The position numbers and the translations under genes were made by a program. DNA of 64,000 nt. Origin: Phytohabitans sp037414955 (lineage in GTDB: Bacteria > Actinomycetota > Actinomycetes > Mycobacteriales > Micromonosporaceae). The notes below the pieces were generated by a model. It saw nothing but the letters and a program-made list of their open reading frames with translations. It was not told the origin of the DNA and ran no database searches. This document shows positions 58,513 to 64,000 of this stretch, in pieces. Where the stretch lies: contig JBBEWH010000154.1 in assembly GCA_037414955.1 (NCBI GenBank), positions 1-64,000 of the forward strand. Reading direction: 5' to 3'. Position 1 is the first letter of the stretch, and every line of letters starts with the position of its first letter.

Positions 58513-59374
58513 CACCTTAGGAATCGACCTCGGTGGCACCGCCATCAAGTGGGTGGTGCTCGCGGGCGACGCGGTCGCCGACCGGGGCGCCGTGCGCACG
58601 CCCGGCGACCGGGACGCGATCGTCGCCGCGCTCGCCGGCATCGCGCGCGCCCACGGCGCCGGTCCTGTGGGGCTCGGCGTGCCCGGCCACGTCGACCGGG
58701 CCACCGGCGTGATCCGCTTCCTGCCGAACCTGCCCGGCGCCTGGTCCGGCTTCCCGCTCGGCGCCGCGCTCACCGCGCGGACCGGCCGGCCGGTCCGGGT
58801 GCTCAACGACGCGCGCGCGTTCTGCCTCGCCGAGCTGCGGCTGGGCGCCGCGCGGGACGAGACGGACGCGCTGTTCCTCACCCTGGGCACCGGCGTCGGC
58901 GGCGGCGTGGTCTCCGCCGGGCGCCTGCTGGTCGGCCCGGACGACCGGCTCGGCGAGATCGGCCACACCGTCTACGACCGGTCCGGGCCGCGCTGCGGCT
59001 GCGGCGGCCGCGGGTGCCTGGAGATGTACGCGAGCGGTCCGGCCATCGTCCGGCAGGCCGGCGGCGGGCGTACCCCGGATGTGGTCGCCGCCGACGCGAC
59101 AGCGGGTGAGCCGGCCGCGGTCGCCGCCCTGGCGCTGGCCGGCCGGGCCATCGGCGAGACCGTCGCGTCGCTGGCCGCGCTGCTGCCCTGCCGCGCGCTG
59201 ATCGTCGGCGGCGGCGTGGCCGGCGCGCTGCCGGTGCTCCGCCCGCACATCGAGGCGGCGCTGGCGAGCCGCGCGGAGTTCATCGGTCCGGTCCGCGTGC
59301 GTGCCGCGCGGCTGGGCGACGAGGCGGGCGCGGTCGGCGCGGCGCTCACGGTATCGGAAGGGGAGCAACCATGA
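58508..59374 (+). CDS. ROK-family sugar kinase, apparent ATA start
   Basis: 288 residues if read from ATA 58508. The phosphate-binding motif GIDLGGTAIKW is at residues 5-15, GTGVGGGV in the middle and the zinc motif CGCGGRGCLEMYASG later, all as in functional ROK kinases. The only in-frame ATG/GTG/TTG before the second half of the fold is GTG 58553, which would delete the essential DLGGT motif. A stop (TAG, 58496) closes the frame upstream. ATA at 58508 is 6 bases after TAGTCT, matching the leaderless pattern of neighbours. It ends with an ATGA overlap to the SIS gene. It phosphorylates an unidentified sugar or amino sugar. Confidence 0.75.
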   Translation: MDTLGIDLGGTAIKWVVLAGDAVADRGAVRTPGDRDAIVAALAGIARAHGAGPVGLGVPGHVDRATGVIRFLPNLPGAWSGFPLGAALTARTGRPVRVLNDARAFCLAELRLGAARDETDALFLTLGTGVGGGVVSAGRLLVGPDDRLGEIGHTVYDRSGPRCGCGGRGCLEMYASGPAIVRQAGGGRTPDVVAADATAGEPAAVAALALAGRAIGETVASLAALLPCRALIVGGGVAGALPVLRPHIEAALASRAEFIGPVRVRAARLGDEAGAVGAALTVSEGEQP

Positions 59375-60234
59375 CATGGATCGCGCGCGCGGTCGAGGTG
59401 TTGGCGGCGATCGAGCGCACCCAGGCGGACGCCATCGACGCCGCGAGCCGGCTCTGCGCCGAGGCGATCGGGCGCGGCGGCGTGGTGCACACGTTCGGCA
59501 CCGGGCACTCGCGCATCCCCGTGGAGGAGCTGTTCCCGCGCTACGGCTCCTATCCCGGCTTCCACCCCATCGTCGAGCTGTCGATGACGTTCCACACCCA
59601 GGTCGTCGGCGCGAACGGGCAGCGGCAGGCGATGTTCATCGAGCGCGTCGAAGGGCTGGCCGAGCAGATCCTGGCCAACTTCACGCTCCGCCCCACCGAC
59701 GCGATGATGGTGTTCAGCGCGAGCGGGCGCAACGCGGTGCCGATCGAGATGGCGGCGCAGGCCCGCAAGGCCGGCCTGCCGGTCATCGCGGTCACCTCGC
59801 TCGCGCAGTCGACCGCCGCTGAGTCCCGGCACAGCACTGGCGCCCGCCTCAGCGACCACGCCGACGTCGTCATCGACCTGTGCACGCCGGTCGCCGACGC
59901 GCTGTGCGATGTGGACGGATTGGATGTGCCGGTCGGCCCCGGCACGTCGCTGGCGGCCGTCGCGGTGGTCAACGAGGTCAAGGTACGGGTGGCGGCGCTG
60001 CTCGCCCCGGCGGGCGCCCTGCCGCCGGTGCTGACCAGCGCCGCCCTGGTGGGCAGCGAGGCCAGCGCGCGCCTGTTCGAAGAGGCGTACGCCGAACACG
60101 GCCGGCGGGCAGCCGCGGTCCTGCGGGGCTCGGCGGTACTGCCCGGCTCAGCGTCCCTGCCCGGCTCAGCGGGCCTGCCCGGCTCAGCGGGCCTGCCCGG
60201 CTCAGCGGGCCTGCCCGGCTCGGTGGCGCCGTGA
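59371..60234 (+). CDS. SIS-domain sugar-phosphate protein (UPF0309 type) with repeat tail
   Basis: 287 residues; ATGA overlap with the kinase. The sugar isomerase (SIS) fold shows GGVVHTFGTGHSRIPVEELF, MMVFSASGRNAVPIEMA and PVIAVTSLAQSTA, like MurQ-type and UPF0309 proteins that bind phosphosugars. The last about 30 residues are five copies of LPGSAG encoded by an 18-base repeat and look dispensable. With the kinase it would act on the phosphorylated sugar (isomerase, etherase or deaminase chemistry; not decidable). Confidence 0.82.
   Translation: MTWIARAVEVLAAIERTQADAIDAASRLCAEAIGRGGVVHTFGTGHSRIPVEELFPRYGSYPGFHPIVELSMTFHTQVVGANGQRQAMFIERVEGLAEQILANFTLRPTDAMMVFSASGRNAVPIEMAAQARKAGLPVIAVTSLAQSTAAESRHSTGARLSDHADVVIDLCTPVADALCDVDGLDVPVGPGTSLAAVAVVNEVKVRVAALLAPAGALPPVLTSAALVGSEASARLFEEAYAEHGRRAAAVLRGSAVLPGSASLPGSAGLPGSAGLPGSAGLPGSVAP
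60139..60228 (+). repeat. 18-bp tandem repeat encoding LPGSAG, five units
   Basis: Units of CTGCCCGGCTCAGCGGGC start at 60139, 60157, 60175, 60193 and 60211; the inner units are identical. The repeat ends just before the SIS stop codon and is in frame. Confidence 0.9.
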
Positions 60235-60923
60235 GGGTCCTTGTGTGCGGTGGGGCCGGCGGCATCGGGGCCGCCTGCCTCGCCGCGGCCCGCCGGCGCG
60301 GCGACGAGGTTCTGGGGGTGGACCGGGACACTGTGGACATCACGCTGCCCGGCGGCGCCGAGCGGGCCGTCGCGCGGGCGACCGAGCGGCTCGGCGGCCT
60401 CGACGGGATCGTCCACGCCGTCGGCATGTCCGGCCGGGCGCTCGGCGACGGCCCGGTCAGCGCGTGCACCGACGACGCGTGGACCACCGTGCACCGGGTC
60501 AACCTGGAGTCGGTGTTCCGGCTGCTGCGCGCCGGCCTGCCCGTCCTGACCGCGGCCGGCGGTGGCTCGATCGTGGTGGTGGGTTCGGCGCTCGCGCGCA
60601 CATTGGACGGTGACTTCTTGACCGCCGCGTACGCGGTGAGCAAAGCGGCCGTCGAGACGCTGGTGCGGGTCGCGGCCCACGAGGGTGCCCCGCACGGCGT
60701 GCGGGTCAACGCCGTCGCGCCCGGCCTCGTCGACACGCCGATGGCCCGCCGCGCGCTGACCGACCCGCGGCTGCGAGAGCGGCTGCCCGACCTCATGCCG
60801 CTCGGCGGACGGCCGAGCACGGCGGACGAGGTGGCCGAGGCCATCACCTGGCTGCTCTCCCCCGCCGCCGCACCGGTCACCGGCACCGTATTGCCCGTCG
60901 ACGGAGGATGGACGCTGCGATGA
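60231..60923 (+). CDS. Short-chain dehydrogenase/reductase
   Basis: 230 residues from a GTG overlapping the SIS stop as GTGA. NAD(P) site VLVCGGAGGIGAACLA; Ser in IVVVGSALARTL; catalytic YAVSKAA; PGLVDTPMARR follows. It is a classical SDR that would oxidise a hydroxyl of the sugar or sugar acid processed by this operon. The stop overlaps the FAD gene start as ATGA. Confidence 0.86.
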   Translation: MRVLVCGGAGGIGAACLAAARRRGDEVLGVDRDTVDITLPGGAERAVARATERLGGLDGIVHAVGMSGRALGDGPVSACTDDAWTTVHRVNLESVFRLLRAGLPVLTAAGGGSIVVVGSALARTLDGDFLTAAYAVSKAAVETLVRVAAHEGAPHGVRVNAVAPGLVDTPMARRALTDPRLRERLPDLMPLGGRPSTADEVAEAITWLLSPAAAPVTGTVLPVDGGWTLR

Positions 60924-62197
60924 CGGCTCCCGTGATCTGGGAAGGGGACGTGGTGGTGGTCGGTGGTGGGTCCGCGGGCGCGGCGGCCGCGGTCGCCGCG
61001 GCGCGTGCCGGTGCCCGTACCCTCCTCGTCGAGGCCGCCGGCTTCCTCGGCGGCACCGGCGCCGCGGTGCTCGACACGTTCTACGGTTTCTACCCGCCCG
61101 GTGGCGGCGGCGCGCGGGTGGTCGGCGGCGTCGGCTGGGAGGTCGCCGACCGGCTGCTCGCCGAGGGGCAGGCGTTCGAGCGGCCCAACACCTACGGTGC
61201 CGGGACCGGCGTCACCTACGAACCGGAGGCGCTCAAACGGGTCTGGGACGACCTGGCGGCGGCCGCCGGCGTGGCCGTGCTGCTGCACGCGACCTGCACC
61301 GGGGTGCGCCGGGAGGGCCGGCGCGTCACCGGCCTGCTGGTGGAGACGAAGGCCGGCACCCGATCGGTGACCGCACGGTCCATCGTGGACGCCAGCGGCG
61401 ACGCCGAGGTCGCCTGGCGGGCCGGAGCGGCGCTGGAGCGGCCCTCGGCGCAACGGCGCGTGCAGCCGCTGACCGCCACGTTCCGGCTCGGCGGCGTGGA
61501 CACCTCTCGACTGTCCACGAAAGAGCTACACGACCGGATGGCCTCCTCCGCCAGCGCTTACCGCCTTCCCCGGCGGGAGGGCTCGGTGCACCGCACGGTG
61601 CTGCCCGGCGTCGTGCACACCAACCTGACCCGGGTCAGCGGCGTCGACCCGACCGACCCGTGGGAGCTGTCCGCCGCCGAGGCGGAGGGCCGGCGCCAGG
61701 TGGCTGAGTACGTGCGGTTCCTGGTCAACGAGGTGCCGGGGTACGAATCGGCGTACCTGCTGCACACCTCGGTCCGGATCGGCGTGCGGGAGACCCGGCG
61801 GCTGGTCGGCCGGTACGTGCTGACCCGGGACGACGTGCTCGGCGCCCGCGACTTCCCGGACGCCATCGCCCGGTGCGGCGCGCCCGTCGAGGACCACGAC
61901 GGCGGCGCCACCACGGTGTGGGCGTACGTGGGCGGCGCGCCCACCGGGCGCACGTACGGCGTGCCGTACCGCTGCCTGCTGCCGGTGGAGCTGGACAACC
62001 TGCTCGTGGCGGGGCGCTGCCTGTCGGCGACCCACGACGCGCACGCGTCGGTGCGCTCGATGGCCCAGTGCATGGCGCTCGGCCAGGCGGCCGGGACGGC
62101 GGCGGCGCTGGCCAGCGAGCGGGGCGGCGCCGCCGGAGAGCTCGACCCGACGGCGGTGCGCGACCGCCTGGCCGCGACCGGCGCGATCCTCTCATGA
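60920..62197 (+). CDS. FAD-dependent oxidoreductase (FAD_oxidored type)
   Basis: 425 residues. The dinucleotide site VVVVGGGSAGAAAAVAAARA and LLVEAAGFLGGTGAAVLDT are typical of the pfam12831-like group, as is the late segment NLLVAGRCLSATHDAHASVR. These enzymes occur in carbohydrate clusters, with unknown electron acceptors. The ATG at 60920 is preferred (ATGA overlap); 60908 is possible but directly abuts GGAGG. The TGA stop lies in the following palindrome. Confidence 0.83.
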   Translation: MTAPVIWEGDVVVVGGGSAGAAAAVAAARAGARTLLVEAAGFLGGTGAAVLDTFYGFYPPGGGGARVVGGVGWEVADRLLAEGQAFERPNTYGAGTGVTYEPEALKRVWDDLAAAAGVAVLLHATCTGVRREGRRVTGLLVETKAGTRSVTARSIVDASGDAEVAWRAGAALERPSAQRRVQPLTATFRLGGVDTSRLSTKELHDRMASSASAYRLPRREGSVHRTVLPGVVHTNLTRVSGVDPTDPWELSAAEAEGRRQVAEYVRFLVNEVPGYESAYLLHTSVRIGVRETRRLVGRYVLTRDDVLGARDFPDAIARCGAPVEDHDGGATTVWAYVGGAPTGRTYGVPYRCLLPVELDNLLVAGRCLSATHDAHASVRSMAQCMALGQAAGTAAALASERGGAAGELDPTAVRDRLAATGAILS

Positions 62198-62248
62198 TCA
62201 AGGCGTCCCTGTAGTCGTCAGGACGACATGAGGGACGCCTCGATCATG
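62193..62248. repeat. Type 1 palindrome between convergent genes, encoding both gene ends
   Basis: CATGATCAAGGCGTCCCTGT and complement with two mismatches. It holds the stop of the FAD oxidoreductase (62195-62197). Read on the minus strand, it encodes the last nine residues and stop of the arginase-family gene. Confidence 0.92.
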
Positions 62249-63111
62249 GAGGTGATGCGGGCGGCGTGCTCGCCGGTCGGGTCGAGATCGGGACGGTAGT
62301 CGGCGATGCTGACGCCGAGCAGCCGCGGCGAGCGCGCCAGCGGGGCGAGCAGCTCGGCGAGCTGCGTCCAGTCCAGCCCGCCCGGCTGCGGATAGCTGAC
62401 CGCGGGCAGCGTCGCCGGGTCCAGCACGTCGAGGTCGACGTGCAGCCACCCGCCGGCACCGCTCCCGGACAGCCACTCGGCGGCGCGCGCGCCGGCCGCG
62501 GCGGGGTCCCGCGCCACGGCGTCGGCGTCGATGCGCCGCAGCCCGTCCGGCACCCGGGCCAGCTCCGCGGCCGCCGCCTCGTCGAGGTCGCGGGCGCGGT
62601 GACCGAGCAGCACCACGTCGTCGACCGCGACCATCGGCGGCTCGCCGGCCAGCGTGACGAGCGGCGCGGCGCCGTCACCGGTGAGGATCGCCAGGTCCAT
62701 GTCGGCCGTCTCGCCGGTGTCGGAGGAGCGGCCGTCCGCGTAGTCCGGATGCCCGTCGACGAACCACAGCCCGACCGGACCCACCTCCCGGCGCAGCGCC
62801 GGGACGACGCCCAGCAGGAGTGAGCAGTCGCCGCCGAGCACGAGCGGTCGCCGGCCGGGCCGGTCGCCCAGCGCCGCGCCGAGCGCGCCGGTCAGGGCTC
62901 GCGCGGCCCGCACCGTCTCGGGCAGGGCCAACACGCCGGTACCGGCATCGCGGCGGGTGCTGTCGACGACCGTGACGGCGTCGCCGAGGTCGCGCTCGAC
63001 GAGCGCCGCGAGGCCGGCGCGGCGCAACGCCTCGGGGGCGTCTCGCTCGCCGCGCGCCGCGCCGGAGCAGTCCCACGGCGCGCCCAGCAACATCCATCGA
63101 GAACCGTTCAC
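62218..63111 (-). CDS. Arginase/agmatinase-family hydrolase
   Basis: 297 residues from GTG with GAGGAG upstream. Metal motifs are GGDCS (usually GGDHS), DGHPDYAD (usually DAHxD) and HVDLDVLDP (SxDxDxxDP). The His ligand of the first motif is Cys, which occurs in some family members but may lower manganese affinity. The substrate is a guanidino or formimino compound by family, not assignable further. The last residues (MIEASLMSS) and the stop come from the palindrome. Confidence 0.84.
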   Translation of the reverse strand: MNGSRWMLLGAPWDCSGAARGERDAPEALRRAGLAALVERDLGDAVTVVDSTRRDAGTGVLALPETVRAARALTGALGAALGDRPGRRPLVLGGDCSLLLGVVPALRREVGPVGLWFVDGHPDYADGRSSDTGETADMDLAILTGDGAAPLVTLAGEPPMVAVDDVVLLGHRARDLDEAAAAELARVPDGLRRIDADAVARDPAAAGARAAEWLSGSGAGGWLHVDLDVLDPATLPAVSYPQPGGLDWTQLAELLAPLARSPRLLGVSIADYRPDLDPTGEHAARITSMIEASLMSS

Positions 63112-63261
63112 TCGCTCCTCTTGCCCACGATCCGTGCCGGCCATCCATGCGCACAGCAAACGGACATCGGGGAGGAATACCCATTTTTGCGGATGCCGGC
63201 CCGGCCGAGGGCCGCGTGGGCGCATGCTGATCAGAGCGGGGCTGCGAAAGGGGGTACGACG

Positions 63262-63510
63262 ATGGCCACGTTTATGGACGTCCACAGCGGGTTCGTAGGC
63301 GTCACCGAAGCAGAGCTTCAGGAGGCCCACGAGAAGGACCTCGCGATCGAGCGGGAGGAGGGCGTGCACTTCGAGCACGCCTGGGTCGACCCGGTGTCCG
63401 GCAGGGCGTTCTGCCTGTCCACCGGGCCGGACAAGGAGGCCGTCAAGCGGGTGCACGAGCGGGCGGGGCACCCCACCGACGAGGTGTACGAGGTGCCGCT
63501 CCAGGTCTGA
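63262..63510 (+). CDS. DUF4242 (SCO4226-like) nickel-binding small protein
   Basis: 82 residues with AAAGGGGG before the ATG. The ferredoxin-like fold shows FMDVHSGFVGVTEAELQEAH, GVHFEHAWVDPVSGRAFCLS and VHERAGHPTDEVYEV, matching the DUF4242 family whose member SCO4226 of Streptomyces binds nickel. Its physiological role is unclear. Confidence 0.83.
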   Translation: MATFMDVHSGFVGVTEAELQEAHEKDLAIEREEGVHFEHAWVDPVSGRAFCLSTGPDKEAVKRVHERAGHPTDEVYEVPLQV

Positions 63511-63514
63511 CCCG

Positions 63515-63549
63515 CTCCATGACCTGCTCCATGACCCGCTCCATGATCA
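63515..63549. repeat. 12-bp repeat array of the palindrome tip
   Basis: CTCCATGACCYG occurs at 63515 and 63527 and merges at 63539 into CTCCATGATCAA, the start of the palindrome. The period is exactly 12. The array seems to amplify the tip of the element. Confidence 0.75.
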
Positions 63550-63598
63550 AGGCGTCCTTCACGTAGTTCTAGCTACATGAAGGACGCCTTGATCATGG
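63541..63598. repeat. Type 1 palindrome with compensated stem
   Basis: CCATGATCAAGGCGTCCTTC and GAAGGACGCCTTGATCATGG. The stem has TTC/GAA where other copies have CTC/GAG, and the centre CGTAGTTCTAGCTACA. Pairing is kept throughout most of the stem. Confidence 0.93.
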
Positions 63599-63690
63599 AG
63601 TAGGCCCGGAAGCATAGCGCCTGCCGGGCGACGGCGGACCGGTATCGCGAAGCCCGCCGCCGGCGGCGGCGGACACCGCACCATCGGCCT

Positions 63691-64000
63691 ATGAGGACTG
63701 TCATCGTCGCGGTCACGGCGGCCGCCGTCGTGGCTTCTCCGGTCGCGGTACCGGCGGCCGCCGCCCGGCCGGCCACTGTTGGCCCGGAAACCATTGGCAT
63801 CGCGTGGAACGCCTGTGCGGACCCGGCGCTGCGGAACGCCGGCGTCGAGTGCGGGTTCGTGTCGGTGCCGCTGGACCACGCCAAGCCCACCGGGACGAGG
63901 ATCCGGCTGGCCGTCTCGCTGAAGCGTCACACGGTTCCCCGGGCGAAGTACCAGGGCGTCATGCTGGTCAACCCCGGCGGACCCGGCGCTTCCGGCCTGG
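63691..64000 (+). CDS. Secreted alpha/beta-hydrolase, TAP-type peptidase (partial)
   Basis: The first 103 codons of a gene cut by the window end. The signal peptide (RTVIVAVTAAAVVASPVAVPAAAA) is followed by IAWNACADPALRNAGVECGF, VSVPLDHAKPTGTRIRLAVS and GVMLVNPGGPGASG. This is the typical start of Streptomyces tripeptidyl aminopeptidase (peptidase S33) homologues, with the oxyanion-hole NPGGPG. The catalytic residues lie beyond the window. Confidence 0.8.
   Translation, partial: MRTVIVAVTAAAVVASPVAVPAAAARPATVGPETIGIAWNACADPALRNAGVECGFVSVPLDHAKPTGTRIRLAVSLKRHTVPRAKYQGVMLVNPGGPGASGL

Noticed and set aside
38693..63598. Type 1 palindromes as ordinary intrinsic terminators
   Set aside because: Stems are far longer than usual, no T-tract follows on either side, and one copy lies between two gene starts. 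They may still stop transcription by another route, so only the simple classification is rejected.
1..64000. tRNA or rRNA genes
   Set aside because: No cloverleaf-compatible stretch with a TTCGANNC arm and matching acceptor, and no rRNA signature, was found by eye. A covariance scan would settle it.

Overview
The window comes from a high-GC actinobacterium, most likely a member of the Micromonosporaceae. The evidence is strongly GC-biased third codon positions, frequent GTG starts, SigE-type sigma factors, an AfsR/SARP regulator, a DUF222/HNH (13E12-type) gene and secreted glycosidases with ricin-type lectin domains. No tRNA, rRNA, CRISPR array, phage module or transposase gene was seen. The closest species cannot be named from sequence alone.

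Layout. 0.08-10.7 kb is a pectin/hemicellulose utilisation locus. An eight-gene minus-strand operon (sugar-binding protein, two permeases, Gfo/Idh/MocA dehydrogenase, GH43, two DUF6807 proteins, ROK regulator) is divergent from a secreted PL1 pectate lyase. 11.5-19.5 kb holds a DUF222-HNH gene, an ABC exporter, a PHM-like copper monooxygenase lipoprotein, a ThuA-dehydrogenase pair and a leucine-rich-repeat lipoprotein. 19.7-29.3 kb holds a LacI-sensor/GGDEF/EAL protein, a dienelactone hydrolase, a GNAT enzyme, a membrane-anchored Hsp70-like ATPase, a MetE-like protein, a small secreted protein and a LysR-cysteine dioxygenase pair. 29.3-41.7 kb holds an SDR epimerase under a large SARP regulator, a phosphotransferase, a GH6 protein lacking the usual catalytic aspartates, a DapA-like aldolase, a secreted propeller, a GH43-ricin enzyme and membrane proteins. 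41.7-54.8 kb holds a frameshifted class II cholesterol oxidase, two SigE-type sigma operons flanking a GH5-ricin enzyme, a Tat-targeted three-subunit molybdenum hydroxylase and a PL7 alginate lyase. 54.9-64 kb holds a hydrolase, a methyltransferase and an uncharacterised carbohydrate-type cluster (PTE-like hydrolase, GntR, ROK kinase, SIS, SDR, FAD oxidoreductase, arginase-family enzyme).

The strongest feature not explained by genes is a family of roughly 58-bp near-perfect palindromes. There are about 14 copies plus fragments, and nearly all lie directly 3' of genes. Both arms change together between copies, and seven genes have their stop codon inside a copy. Three other palindrome families share the same GATCAAG end motif. 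A second window-wide theme is leaderless transcription: many genes have a -10-like hexamer 6-8 bases before the start codon. One such case suggests an ATA start for the ROK kinase.

Functions are inferred from recognisable motifs and family knowledge. No database search was possible.
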